64,000 nucleotides of DNA from Oscillospiraceae bacterium (GTDB lineage Bacteria > Bacillota > Clostridia > Oscillospirales > Acutalibacteraceae), in contig SVPZ01000002.1 in assembly GCA_015065605.1 (NCBI GenBank), forward strand, positions 1 through 64,000, read 5' to 3'. A program made the translations under genes and the position numbers. Shown in pieces: positions 8,368 to 17,120 of this stretch (position 1 is the first letter of the stretch; each line of letters starts with the position of its first letter). The notes under the pieces are model-generated. The model was not told the DNA's origin. It saw only the letters and a list, made by a program, of their open reading frames with translations, and searched no databases.

Positions 8368-9380
8368 TGGATATTAAAGAACTTTTAAAGGAACTTACTT
8401 TAAGCTTTTCCATAGGTCATATTAACGGCGCCCGTGAAATTCTCGGGCGCGTTGTTTCGCAATATGCAAAGGTTAAAGAAATAGGCAATCAGGGATTGGT
8501 TGCTACTATTCATGGCGACGGTGAAAAAACCGTACTTATTGAGGCTCACGTGGATGAGATAGGTTTTACCGTTACTAACGTGGAGGATAACGGTTTTCTT
8601 ACGGTGGCTTCCTGCGGAGGTATTGATTTAAGACAGCTTCCCACAAAACAGGTGGTTATTCACGGTAAAGAAAAGGTGAAGGGTGTATTTATAAGCACTC
8701 CGCCTCATCTTTCAAAGGATAATGAGAAATTTTCGGATATAAGCAAAATTAAAATAGATACGGGATTAAACGAAGAGGCAAAAAAAGTAATAAAGGTGGG
8801 CGACTACGTAACCTTTGACGGAGAATTTTTGGCTTTGGGTGAAAACAGAGTAACCTCTAAAAGCCTTGATAACCGCGCAGGATGTGCCGTGCTTTGCCTT
8901 TTGGCAGAAAGATTAAACGGTAAAAAACTTCCCGTAAACGTCAAACTTCTTTTTAGCGAGGGCGAAGAATTAGGACTTAGAGGAGCACGAACCGCCGCCT
9001 TCGGAATAGAGGCAGATGAGGCGGTTATCGTTGACGTAAGCTTTGGCGATGCGCCCGACGTAAAGGCTCAGGATTCTTCACCGCTTGGAAGCGGAGTTAT
9101 GATAGGCGCTTCTCCCGTGCTTAGCAGAAAAATAACCCGTACCTTAGAAGATATTGCAAAGGAAAACGGTATTCCTTTTACAAATGAAATTATGGGTTCG
9201 ACTACGGGAACCAATGCCGACGTCATTTCTATTGTAAAAGAGGGAATACCTTGCGGTCTTGCATCCATTCCGCTTCGTAATATGCATACCGATTGTGAAA
9301 TAGTTGACCTGCGCGACGTTTTGGCAACGGTAGATTTGCTTTATAAATATATTTTATCGGGAGGCGCCAAAAATGATTGA
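8367..9380 (+). CDS. M42 family metallopeptidase (first of two)
   Basis: Protein of 337 aa of the glutamyl aminopeptidase/endoglucanase-M family, a cytoplasmic zinc or cobalt aminopeptidase forming large tetrahedral particles. Likely metal ligands are His61 and Asp63 (EAHVDEIG), Asp in SLDNRAGC, the Glu pair in SEGEELGLRGAR, Asp in IVDVSFGD and His in MHTDCEIVD. It overlaps murD by one base and the next peptidase by 8 bases, so the three are co-translated. The paralogous tandem pair may form mixed or sequential peptidase particles, as known for archaeal TET proteins. Confidence 0.93.
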   Translation: MDIKELLKELTLSFSIGHINGAREILGRVVSQYAKVKEIGNQGLVATIHGDGEKTVLIEAHVDEIGFTVTNVEDNGFLTVASCGGIDLRQLPTKQVVIHGKEKVKGVFISTPPHLSKDNEKFSDISKIKIDTGLNEEAKKVIKVGDYVTFDGEFLALGENRVTSKSLDNRAGCAVLCLLAERLNGKKLPVNVKLLFSEGEELGLRGARTAAFGIEADEAVIVDVSFGDAPDVKAQDSSPLGSGVMIGASPVLSRKITRTLEDIAKENGIPFTNEIMGSTTGTNADVISIVKEGIPCGLASIPLRNMHTDCEIVDLRDVLATVDLLYKYILSGGAKND

Positions 9381-10386
9381 ACTACTAAAAAAACTGTGCC
9401 TTGCCGATGGTGTTTCGGGTAACGAAACAACTGTTGCTCAGATTATAATTGACGAAATTAAAGATTACGCTGAAGTAAAAACCGATGCTCTGGGCAATAT
9501 TATCGCCTTTAAAAAGGGCAAAAAAACACCGAGTAAAAAGATTATGATAGACGCTCATACCGATGAGGTTGGAGTGATTATAACGGGCGTTACCTCTGAG
9601 GGATTTTTGAAGTTTTCGGTTGTCGGCGGAATAAACCCCTCGGCTCTTATGTGTAAAAAGGTAATGATAGAGGGCAAAACGGTAGGTGTTATCGGCGCTA
9701 AGCCCGTGCATCTTTGCTCGGGTGAAGAAAAAGAAACACCTCCAAAAGCAGAAAACCTTTATATTGATATCGGCGCTTCGACCAAAGAGGAAGCATTAAA
9801 GACGGTATGCCTTGGCGATACGGCGACCTTTATCAGTGAATTTGTTTTAATGGGAGAAAAAACCTTAAAAGCAAAAGCACTTGATGACAGAGTGGGTTGC
9901 GCCGTTCTGATTTCAATGATAAAAAACTACGATGAGTATGATTTTTACGCCACCTTTACCGTACAGGAGGAGGTAGGCTGTAGAGGTGCAAGAACCGCCG
10001 CTTTCTCGGTTGACCCCGATTTTGCTATTTGTCTTGAGGCTACTACCGCTGCCGATATTGCGGGGGTTTCAGATGAGGATAGAGTGTGCAGTTTGGGTAA
10101 AGGCTCTGCAGTATCCTTTATGGACAGAGCAACCGTTTACGACAGAACACTTTACAATGCTGCACTTTCTTGCAAAACACCCTGTCAGACTAAATCTGCA
10201 GTTACGGGCGGAAATAATTCGGGCGCCGTGCATCTTTCAAAAAAGGGTGTGCGCACTATTGCAATTTCGGTGCCTTGCAGATATATTCATACGGGTTCAG
10301 GTGTGTGTAATATTTCGGATATTGAAAATATGGAAAAACTTACAAAAGAACTTTGCGGTAAAATCTGCTCGGGTGAAATAAAGTGA
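9373..10386 (+). CDS. M42 family metallopeptidase (second of two)
   Basis: Protein of 337 aa, the same length as its neighbour but clearly diverged. Metal and catalytic motifs are present: DAHTDEVG, ALDDRVGCAV, QEEVGCRGAR, CLEATTAAD and CRYIHTGSGV. The replacement of the Asp-containing VDVS segment by a CLEATTAAD segment suggests a different metal or substrate preference. It overlaps the upstream peptidase by 8 nt and the downstream GNAT gene by 4 nt. Confidence 0.93.
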   Translation: MIELLKKLCLADGVSGNETTVAQIIIDEIKDYAEVKTDALGNIIAFKKGKKTPSKKIMIDAHTDEVGVIITGVTSEGFLKFSVVGGINPSALMCKKVMIEGKTVGVIGAKPVHLCSGEEKETPPKAENLYIDIGASTKEEALKTVCLGDTATFISEFVLMGEKTLKAKALDDRVGCAVLISMIKNYDEYDFYATFTVQEEVGCRGARTAAFSVDPDFAICLEATTAADIAGVSDEDRVCSLGKGSAVSFMDRATVYDRTLYNAALSCKTPCQTKSAVTGGNNSGAVHLSKKGVRTIAISVPCRYIHTGSGVCNISDIENMEKLTKELCGKICSGEIK

Positions 10387-11084
10387 TAATCAAAGAGTAT
10401 AGGGATGAATTTGAGGGTGTTTGTGACGTTGCCCTTGTTAAAATCAGATGCTCGTATAAAGCTTATAAGGATTACGATAAGGTTGCACAGTTTTACAGCG
10501 GAATAAACGAGTACGGAAAGACCTATGCGCTTATTGCTAAGGTGGGCGGATACGTTAGCCTTTACGAAAACGGCGAGAATACCGAGGAACTCAAAGACTT
10601 TCTGAAAATTATCGGATGTGAAGGAATATTTACATCCCTTGATACTGCAAAAAGACTTAATCTTAAAATAAATGAAAAATGCCTTTCTTTAAAAATTTCT
10701 CCACCCTATGAAGATGCAGAGCAAAGTGAAGAGGGAACACCGAGAAAACTTATGGAAGCGTTAAAAGAGGGACTTTGCATAGAGGATACTTTGGGCTTTA
10801 TTGCCGACGTTTCCTTTCGGACTATGCATTCCTGCGCCGATTACGTTTTAAAAGACGGCGGTGGCGCCCTTCTTTTCTATAATGAAAAAGAGGCGCTTGT
10901 AAACGGTATTGCAACACCGAAAGACTCTCGTGGAAAAGGACTTGGAAGCGTTCTTTTAAAAATGCTTTTAAGCAAAGCTTTCGAAAGAACCGTATTTGCC
11001 TGTTGCAGTGAAGAAAACAAGAGATTTTATATAAAAAACGGTTTTACTTTAATTGGAGAAGCCGCATATTGTGAGGAAGAATAA
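10383..11084 (+). CDS. GNAT family N-acetyltransferase
   Basis: Protein of 233 aa. The C-terminal half holds the acetyl-CoA motif (RGKGLGSVLL, about residue 180-190) and the following NKRFYIKNGFTLIGEA segment typical of GNAT enzymes. The N-terminal half is not recognisable. It starts with GTG inside a GTGA overlap with the preceding stop and ends in an overlap with the next ATG. The substrate is unknown; context with peptidases suggests an amino acid, peptide or protein N-terminus, which is inference. Confidence 0.85.
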   Translation: MIIKEYRDEFEGVCDVALVKIRCSYKAYKDYDKVAQFYSGINEYGKTYALIAKVGGYVSLYENGENTEELKDFLKIIGCEGIFTSLDTAKRLNLKINEKCLSLKISPPYEDAEQSEEGTPRKLMEALKEGLCIEDTLGFIADVSFRTMHSCADYVLKDGGGALLFYNEKEALVNGIATPKDSRGKGLGSVLLKMLLSKAFERTVFACCSEENKRFYIKNGFTLIGEAAYCEEE

Positions 11085-12358
11085 TGAAACAGACTTTTTT
11101 TGAGGTTGATTCAAGACTTTTGGCTCTTGACGAACAAATTATTAAGGAAACAAAAGAACAGTTTGAAAAAATAGATGCTATAGCTCAATATAATCAGCAA
11201 AAGGTGCTGTCTGCGTTTATTAAACATAAGGTAAGCGAAATGCATCTCGGTATTTCTACGGGTTACGGCTATGACGATATAGGCAGAGATACCCTTGAAA
11301 AACTTTGGGCAGACTGTATGGGCTCTGAGGATTCTTTAATAAGACACAACTTTGTTTCGGGCACTCATACCCTTTGCGTTGCCCTTTTCGGAGTGCTACG
11401 TCCAAAGGATAAAATGCTTTGTGTTACGGGACGTCCTTATGATACACTTATAGGTGTGCTTGGTATCGACGGACAGGTTGACGGCTCTTTAAAGGATTTT
11501 GGTGTGGAGTATAGACAGGTTGATTTAAAGGAAGACGGTACTCCCGACGAAGAGGCTATTATAAAAGCATTAAAGCAAGATACATATAAAATGGTGTATA
11601 TTCAGCGTTCAAGAGGCTATAGTCTGCGCCCAAGTCTTACTATAGAAACTATTGAAAGACTTTGTAAAATAGTTAAAGAAATTGCCCCCGAAACTATAAT
11701 AATGGTTGATAATTGCTACGGTGAATTTGTGCAGACTAAAGAACCTACCGAGGTGGGCGCCGACCTTATAGCAGGTTCCCTTATTAAAAACCCCGGTGGA
11801 GGTATTGCTCCGACGGGCGGTTATATTGCCGGCAGACACGACCTTGTTGAACAGTGCGCATTCAGACTTACCGCGCCCGGTGTGGGCAGGGAAGTAGGCG
11901 CAACGCTCGGTCATAACAGAGAAATGTATATGGGCGTATTTGCTTCTCCTCATACCGTAGGTGAGGCTCTTAAAACTGCCGTTTACTGTTCGGCGCTGTT
12001 TTCAAAACTTGGCTATAGCGTAACGCCTGCGCCAAACGAAGAGAGAGCTGATATCATTCAGGCGGTTATTTTAGGAAACAGGGAAGCGCTTATTGCTTTT
12101 TGTAAAGGTATGCAGAGCGGCGCTCCCATAGATTCCTTTGTTTCTCCTGAGCCTTGGGCAATGCCGGGTTATACCGACGAAGTAATTATGGCTGCAGGCA
12201 GCTTTACCTTGGGCGCCTCTATTGAACTTTCAGCTGATGCTCCGCTGAGAGAACCCTTTGCCGCTTGGATGCAGGGCGGACTTAATTTCCACAGCGGACA
12301 GATGGGTGTACTTCTTGCCGCTGACAGTATGGCTAAAAAAGGACTATTGACCTTATAA
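11084..12358 (+). CDS. Methionine gamma-lyase family PLP protein (YnbB-like)
   Basis: Protein of 424 aa of the fold-type I PLP family formerly labelled aluminium resistance protein (Bacillus YnbB). The PLP lysine is expected in SLIKNPGGG (about residue 230-238), and an aspartate that would contact the cofactor ring nitrogen lies in IMVDNCYGEF. The actual reaction of this family is not established, although sulfur amino-acid lyase activity is usually proposed. It is the last strongly coupled gene of the murD-peptidase operon and overlaps the GNAT gene by one base. Confidence 0.88.
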   Translation: MKQTFFEVDSRLLALDEQIIKETKEQFEKIDAIAQYNQQKVLSAFIKHKVSEMHLGISTGYGYDDIGRDTLEKLWADCMGSEDSLIRHNFVSGTHTLCVALFGVLRPKDKMLCVTGRPYDTLIGVLGIDGQVDGSLKDFGVEYRQVDLKEDGTPDEEAIIKALKQDTYKMVYIQRSRGYSLRPSLTIETIERLCKIVKEIAPETIIMVDNCYGEFVQTKEPTEVGADLIAGSLIKNPGGGIAPTGGYIAGRHDLVEQCAFRLTAPGVGREVGATLGHNREMYMGVFASPHTVGEALKTAVYCSALFSKLGYSVTPAPNEERADIIQAVILGNREALIAFCKGMQSGAPIDSFVSPEPWAMPGYTDEVIMAAGSFTLGASIELSADAPLREPFAAWMQGGLNFHSGQMGVLLAADSMAKKGLLTL

Positions 12359-12402
12359 AATTTTTGTAGTAAAATAAAACCTTGAGAAAGGAGATGTTTT
12401 AA

Positions 12403-13077
12403 ATGAAGACGGTATTTGAAGGCGATATATTTCACGTTATTCCTATGGAAAAAGGCATTATAATTACATATTGCGAAAACCGTACCGAAAGTCAGATTTC
12501 GGTTGCATTTAAAATGATTTCCTTTGAAACGGGCAAGGTGACTAACGTTGCCAAAAATATTTATCAGCTTTCTAAATACGGCCCTGCATACAGACTTTTT
12601 GTTGAACAGACCAAGAATTATCTTACCTGCAACGTTATTCCTCTGCCAAATGATAAAATGCTGATTATTGAACTTGACGGCACACTTAAACTTTTGGAAA
12701 GTGACTCCACGGTTTTGTGGAGCGGAAATCTTAGCTATAAAAATGCTCCGCCGACGTCCGTGGCACTTTTTGAAAATAAACTTTGGACCTGTTATGCCGA
12801 GCATAACGTGATAGTGCGTTACAATATAAATACTATGCGCGAAGAACTGCGTATAGGCGGAGGGGCAAATTCTCCGTTCAAACAGCCGTCGCATATCTTC
12901 GTTAAGGGTAATAAGGGTTACGTTTGCAATCCCGGTACGTTGCAGATTTTAAAGGTTGACCTTAACACCTATGACCTTGAGGTTTATAAGAAATTTGCTA
13001 CACCCGTAAAGCAATATCTAGAGGTTGACGGTTATGCTTTTGCGGTTATGGAAAACGGCGTTTATTTGTTGGATTGA
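12403..13077 (+). CDS. Hypothetical protein, beta-propeller-like
   Basis: Protein of 224 aa, cytoplasmic and without signal peptide. I do not recognise a named family. It is rich in short beta strands with repeated turns (GNKGYVCNPGTLQILKVDL, GYAFAVMENGVYLLD), resembling incomplete NHL/YVTN-type propeller blades. AAAGGAGAT precedes ATG 12403 by about 7 nt. It follows the PLP gene by 44 nt and probably belongs to the same transcript. Its last codons overlap the -35 box of the T-box promoter. Confidence 0.7.
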   Translation: MKTVFEGDIFHVIPMEKGIIITYCENRTESQISVAFKMISFETGKVTNVAKNIYQLSKYGPAYRLFVEQTKNYLTCNVIPLPNDKMLIIELDGTLKLLESDSTVLWSGNLSYKNAPPTSVALFENKLWTCYAEHNVIVRYNINTMREELRIGGGANSPFKQPSHIFVKGNKGYVCNPGTLQILKVDLNTYDLEVYKKFATPVKQYLEVDGYAFAVMENGVYLLD

Positions 13078-13102
13078 CAAAACGGGAATTAATTGATATA
13101 AT
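13074..13102 (+). promoter_or_regulatory. Full-consensus promoter of the T-box operon
   Basis: TTGACA (13074-13079), a 17-nt spacer and TATAAT (13097-13102). The -35 hexamer overlaps the stop codon of the preceding gene. Confidence 0.9.
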
Positions 13103-13108
13103 ATAAAA

Positions 13109-13357
13109 AAACAAAGACTTTGATAAGAAGTAGTAACGGATAAAACTAATTCAGAGAGAAAGCGGTTGGTGAAAGCTTTTGCGGTTTTACTGTGAAGCCG
13201 TCTTTGAGTCGTCGTCCTGAACTTAGTAGGGGTGAACGGGTTCTCCCGTTACAGAGAACGGTTTTTGACCGACAGAGTGCGAAGGTAACTTCGAATTCAG
13301 GTGGTAACACGGAAATTTTTTCGTCCTGAACGCAATAGCGTTTGGGATTTTTATTTT
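13109..13357 (+). ncRNA. T-box leader, predicted specifier GCC (alanine)
   Basis: This leader senses uncharged tRNA and controls the Lrp and aminotransferase genes. Stem I closes with CAAAGAC pairing GTCTTTG. The GATAAGAAGTAGTA bulge, AGAGAG and GGTTGGTGAAAGC elements are classical. After the TGAA signature comes GCC (13197-13199), which by the usual TGAA-NNN rule is an alanine specifier. The T-box core CAGGTGGTAACACGG lies at 13299-13313 with the ACCA-pairing bulge TGGT at 13302-13305. TTCAGG (13296-13301) can pair with CCTGAA (13325-13330) as antiterminator. The competing terminator stem is 13324-13333 with 13338-13347 followed by a T-run. Confidence 0.93.
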
Positions 13358-13370
13358 AGGAGGTAAAGTT

Positions 13371-13853
13371 ATGAATAAAGAAATTTTAAAACTGTTAGCC
13401 AAAGATGCGAGAATGAGCGTTGGAGACATAGCGCTTGCAACCGATTTGAGCGAAGAAGAGGTTAAGGCTGAAATTTTTAATATGGAAGAAAACGGTCTTA
13501 TACGCGGCTACAAAACCGTAATCGACTGGGAAAGTATCGACAGCGCCTCGGTATCTGCAATAATAGAATTAAAGGTTACTCCCAAGGCAGGCTACGGCTT
13601 TGAAGAAATTGCCGAAAGAATAACCAAATATCCCGAGGTTGAGTCTTGCTATCTTATGTCGGGTGTTTACGACCTTAACGTAGTTGTAAGAGGAAAATCT
13701 TTCCAAGAGGTTGCTCAGTTTGTGGCAAAAGAGCTTTCTACCATTGAGTCGGTTACCTCTACGGCAACCCATTTCGTTTTGCGCAGATATAAAGATTTCA
13801 ACGTAGAACTTGCTAATAACGAGCCGGATGAAAGAGGTACCGTTTCATTATGA
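13371..13853 (+). CDS. Lrp/AsnC family transcriptional regulator
   Basis: Protein of 160 aa. An N-terminal winged helix-turn-helix (about 1-50; MSVGDIALATDLSEEEVKAE) is followed by an alpha-beta ligand domain (RAM/ActD type, about 65-140; SCYLMSGVYDLNVVVRG). Such regulators respond to amino acids. It overlaps the aminotransferase by 4 nt (ATGA) and sits behind an alanine-type T-box, resembling the yugG-yugH arrangement of Bacillus. AGGAGG lies 7 nt before the ATG. Confidence 0.92.
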   Translation: MNKEILKLLAKDARMSVGDIALATDLSEEEVKAEIFNMEENGLIRGYKTVIDWESIDSASVSAIIELKVTPKAGYGFEEIAERITKYPEVESCYLMSGVYDLNVVVRGKSFQEVAQFVAKELSTIESVTSTATHFVLRRYKDFNVELANNEPDERGTVSL

Positions 13854-15022
13854 TAGATTATACCAAAATATTAAACAGCACGATTTGTGACGTGAGATGG
13901 TCGGGTATAAGAAAGTTCTTTGATATTGCCAATACTATGGAGGGAGTTATATCTCTCGGCGTTGGCGAACCCGACTTTCCTACTCCTTGGAAAATCAGAA
14001 ACTGCGCTATAAATTCTCTGCAAAAAGGGAAAACCCGTTATTCTTCCAATTGGGGTCTTGAGGCTTTGCGTCAGGAAATAGCAAATTATCTTGACAGAAA
14101 ATACGATTTGAAGTATTGTCCTAAAAGCGAAATTCTCGTAACGGTAGGCGGAAGCGAAGCAATAGACGCTTGTATAAGAGTAATTACCGATCCGGGTGAT
14201 GAAATAATTATTCCTCAACCAAGCTACGTTTGTTACGAGCCTATCACAAGGGTATGCGGCGGCGTTCCCGTAATTATAAATACCAAGGCGGAAAATGATT
14301 TTAAGGTGACCGCAAAGGAACTTATTGAAAAAATCACTCCAAAAACAAAGGCTCTTATCCTTCCTTACCCCTGCAATCCTACGGGCGCAATTATGGAAAG
14401 GGAAGATTTAGAGGCTTTGGGCGAGGTTTTAAAAGATACCAATATACTTGTTATATCCGATGAAATCTATTCCGAACTTACCTTTGGCGGTAAAAATCAC
14501 GTTTCTCCCGCAAACATAGAAACTCTTAAAGACAGAACCGTGGTTATTAACGGATTTTCCAAATCTTTCTCTATGACGGGTTGGCGTCTTGGATTTATAT
14601 GCGGCCCCGAACCTATTATAAGTCAGATAACCAAGCTTCATCAGTTTGCTATAATGTGTGCCCCCACTACTTCGCAGTATGCTGCTGTCGAGGCGCTTAA
14701 GAACTGTGATGAAGAAGTGAGAGAAATGATGGAAGAATATGATATTCGCCGTAAGATAATGGTTAAAGGCTTTAACGAAATGGGACTTACCTGTCGTGAG
14801 CCTAAAGGCGCCTTCTATGCTTTCCCATCAATAGAAAGTACGGGAATGACCAGTGACGAGTTCTGCGAAAAGCTTCTTTATGCTAAAAAGGTGGCTATTG
14901 TACCCGGAACTGCATTCGGTGACAGTGGCGAAGGTTTTGTCCGCGCTTCTTATTGTTATTCTACCTCTCATATTAAAGAGGCGCTTTCCAGAATCAAAGA
15001 ATTTTTGGATGAAATTAAATAG
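13850..15022 (+). CDS. PLP-dependent aminotransferase, class I
   Basis: Protein of 390 aa. Fold-type I motifs are clear: SLGVGEPDFPTP, PYPCNPTGA, ISDEIYSELTF and the Schiff-base lysine in GFSKSFSMTGWRLGF. The closest relatives by eye are the AspC/PatA/YugH group acting on aspartate, alanine or aromatic amino acids. Coupling to an Lrp regulator and to a leader whose specifier reads as alanine suggests that it makes alanine from pyruvate, which is inference. A terminator follows. Confidence 0.92.
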   Translation: MIDYTKILNSTICDVRWSGIRKFFDIANTMEGVISLGVGEPDFPTPWKIRNCAINSLQKGKTRYSSNWGLEALRQEIANYLDRKYDLKYCPKSEILVTVGGSEAIDACIRVITDPGDEIIIPQPSYVCYEPITRVCGGVPVIINTKAENDFKVTAKELIEKITPKTKALILPYPCNPTGAIMEREDLEALGEVLKDTNILVISDEIYSELTFGGKNHVSPANIETLKDRTVVINGFSKSFSMTGWRLGFICGPEPIISQITKLHQFAIMCAPTTSQYAAVEALKNCDEEVREMMEEYDIRRKIMVKGFNEMGLTCREPKGAFYAFPSIESTGMTSDEFCEKLLYAKKVAIVPGTAFGDSGEGFVRASYCYSTSHIKEALSRIKEFLDEIK

Positions 15023-15028
15023 TTTTTT

Positions 15029-15057
15029 CGGGCAGGAGAGATTCCTGCCCGTTTTTC
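15029..15057 (+). terminator. Terminator of the Lrp-aminotransferase operon
   Basis: CGGGCAGGA and TCCTGCCCG pair in a GC-rich stem (15029-15051), followed by T5. Confidence 0.92.
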
Positions 15058-15183
15058 TTACATTATATATAATATATACGCGTGGGAAAGGACAAAAATA
15101 TCGTTCGTCAAATTGCACAAAAAACCGATTAAAAATTCTGCAAAATTCATCATAATTTTTTTGGGACAAAATTTAAAAAACAC

Positions 15184-15212
15184 TTGCAATGCGAATTACT
15201 TTGTGTTATTAT
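15184..15212 (+). promoter_or_regulatory. Promoter of the ribosomal S10-spc-alpha superoperon
   Basis: TTGCAA (15184-15189), a 17-nt spacer and TATTAT (15207-15212). Transcription should begin near 15219. Confidence 0.75.
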
Positions 15213-15218
15213 ATCAAG

Positions 15219-15473
15219 GTACGCGAGTGGCGTACTGTCATGCGTTGATGTGGGAGGTGGCTGACCTCGAGTCAGGAAATTTCCACGGAGTATGTCCGAT
15301 TTTAAACCGGGCGAACCAATACCTCAGACTATTAAGCACAGCAGGATAACTTGCGAACCTGCTCGTGTATCCGGATTCACCGCAACCCCAGTGATCCGGT
15401 TTTATAATGGAGTGCAATGAAACACACGGCACAGTGTGAGGTAGCCCGCCAAACTAACAAGGAGGCGACTGTA
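15219..15473 (+). promoter_or_regulatory. S10-operon 5' leader, possible autogenous control region
   Basis: A 255-nt untranslated leader with several stems. One is CCGGATTCAC pairing with GTGATCCGG (15371-15399, one bulge) followed by TTTTAT, which resembles an attenuator. In Bacillus and E. coli the S10 leader is the target of L4 feedback. Whether this one responds to L4 cannot be seen from the sequence. No leader ORF with a credible start was found. An AAGGAGG-like site (about 15459-15464) serves rpsJ. The AT-rich stretch 15058-15183 before the promoter shows no gene. Confidence 0.55.
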
Positions 15474-15785
15474 ATGGCAGTAAAAGAAAAGATTCGTATC
15501 AGAATCAAAGGTTACGACCACGCGCTTGTAGACCAGTCCGCAGAAAAAATTGTGGAAACCGCTAAACGTACAGGTGCTAGAGTATCGGGTCCTGTTCCGC
15601 TACCTACTGAAAAAGAAGTTGTAACCATCCTTCGTGCAGTTCACAAGTACAAAGATTCTCGTGAACAGTTCGAAACCAGAACTCACAAGAGACTCATAGA
15701 CGTAATCAGACCTTCCAACAAAACTGTTGAAGCTTTGACCGGTCTTGAGCTTCCCGCCGGCGTTGAGATTGAAATTAAACTTTAA
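15474..15785 (+). CDS. rpsJ: 30S ribosomal protein S10
   Basis: Protein of 103 aa, normal for S10, which shapes the 30S head and doubles as the NusE antitermination factor. It opens [16 protein letters not shown] and has the conserved [10 protein letters not shown] loop. ATG 15474 is used rather than the upstream in-frame ATG 15417 because AAGGAGG lies just before it and the length then fits. First gene of the superoperon. Confidence 0.98.
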   Translation: MAVKEKIRIRIKGYDHALVDQSAEKIVETAKRTGARVSGPVPLPTEKEVVTILRAVHKYKDSREQFETRTHKRLIDVIRPSNKTVEALTGLELPAGVEIEIKL

Positions 15786-15847
15786 TCTTTGCCGTCAGTG
15801 GTCATGTTGGGTAATCCCCAACCAATAACTACAAGGAGGAAAATAAA

Positions 15848-16477
15848 ATGCAAAAAGGTATTGTAGGCAAGAAGCTTGGTATGACTCAGCTTTTTGACGC
15901 AAACGGAAACGTCATTCCGGTAACTGTTATTGAAGCAGGTCCTTGCGTGATCGCTCAGAAGAAGACAGTTGAAAATGACGGTTATGAAGCAGTACAGATC
16001 GGCTACGGCGATCTTAAGGCTTCTAAGGTAAACGGTCCTATGAAGGGACACTTCGCAAAAGGCGACGTTGCTCCGAAGAAGGTTCTTCGTGAGTTCCGTT
16101 TTGATGACATCAGCGCTATGAACGTAGGCGATATCATTAAAGCAGACGTATTCGCTGAAGGCGATGCAGTAGATGTAAGAGGTACTTCTAAGGGTAAAGG
16201 CTATGCCGGCGTAATCAAACGTTGGAACTTCAGCCGTCTTAAAGAATCCCACGGTACCGGCCCTGTACATCGTCACGGTGGTTCTCTCGGTGTTATCGAC
16301 CCCGCTCGTGTTTTCAAGGGCAAGAAAATGGCAGGTCACTTAGGTAACGAACGCGTAACCGTTCAGAACCTCAGTGTAGTAAAAGTTGATGCTGAAAACA
16401 ACATTATCGCTGTTAAAGGCGCCGTTCCCGGTCCTAAGGGCGGAATCGTAGTTGTTTTCGATAGCGTTAAAGCCTAA
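15848..16477 (+). CDS. rplC: 50S ribosomal protein L3
   Basis: Protein of 209 aa, an early assembly protein of the 50S subunit whose long loop reaches the peptidyl transferase centre. The conserved MQKGIVGKKLGMTQLF start and the loop SHGTGPVHRHGGSLG are present. AAGGAGG lies 8 nt before ATG. The 62-nt gap after rpsJ holds a small stem built on TTGGG/CCCAA near 15807-15822. Confidence 0.98.
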   Translation: MQKGIVGKKLGMTQLFDANGNVIPVTVIEAGPCVIAQKKTVENDGYEAVQIGYGDLKASKVNGPMKGHFAKGDVAPKKVLREFRFDDISAMNVGDIIKADVFAEGDAVDVRGTSKGKGYAGVIKRWNFSRLKESHGTGPVHRHGGSLGVIDPARVFKGKKMAGHLGNERVTVQNLSVVKVDAENNIIAVKGAVPGPKGGIVVVFDSVKA

Positions 16478-16496
16478 GGGAAAGGAGTACTGAATT

Positions 16497-17120
16497 ATGC
16501 CTAATGTAGCAGTTTTAGACATGGCAGGCAAGAATGTGGGCGAAATCACATTAAGCGATGCCATCTTCGCAATTGAGCCTAACGCAGTTGTTATGCACCA
16601 GGCTGTTGTAAATTATCTCGCTAATCAGCGTCAGGGCACCCAGTCTACCTTAACCCGTTCCGAAGTTTCCGGCGGCGGTAAAAAGCCTTGGAGACAGAAG
16701 GGTACAGGCCACGCAAGACAGGGTTCTACCAGAGCACCTCAGTGGATCCACGGTGGTATCGTGCACGCACCCAAGCCCCGTGATTACTCTTTCGACCTTA
16801 ATAAGAAGGTTAAGAGACTCGCACTTAAGTCTGCTCTCTCTGATAAAGTTCTCGGCGGCGACCTCATCGTTCTTGATGAGTTCAAGGTTGAAGGCTTTAA
16901 AACCAAGACTGTTGTTGAATGCTTAAAGGCTATAGGTGCCGGTAAGAAAACTCTTATCGTTCTTGAAGACAACAACGCTTGTGCAGTTAAGAGCTGTGCT
17001 AATATCCCCGGTGTTAAGACCGCTCAGGTAAACACTATCAACACTTACGATATTATCAATGCACAAACCTTAGTAATTGCTAAGGGCGCTGTACAGAAGA
17101 TTGAGGAGGTGTACGCATAA
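16497..17120 (+). CDS. rplD: 50S ribosomal protein L4
   Basis: Protein of 207 aa that lines the exit tunnel constriction. The extended loop is recognisable in SGGGKKPWRQKGTGHARQGS (about 58-78). In other bacteria L4 is the feedback regulator of its own operon. It overlaps rplW by one base (TAATG). Confidence 0.98.
   Translation: MPNVAVLDMAGKNVGEITLSDAIFAIEPNAVVMHQAVVNYLANQRQGTQSTLTRSEVSGGGKKPWRQKGTGHARQGSTRAPQWIHGGIVHAPKPRDYSFDLNKKVKRLALKSALSDKVLGGDLIVLDEFKVEGFKTKTVVECLKAIGAGKKTLIVLEDNNACAVKSCANIPGVKTAQVNTINTYDIINAQTLVIAKGAVQKIEEVYA

Noticed and set aside
15417..15473. Upstream extension of S10
   Set aside because: S10 is about 102-103 aa in relatives and the ribosome binding site lies before ATG 15474.
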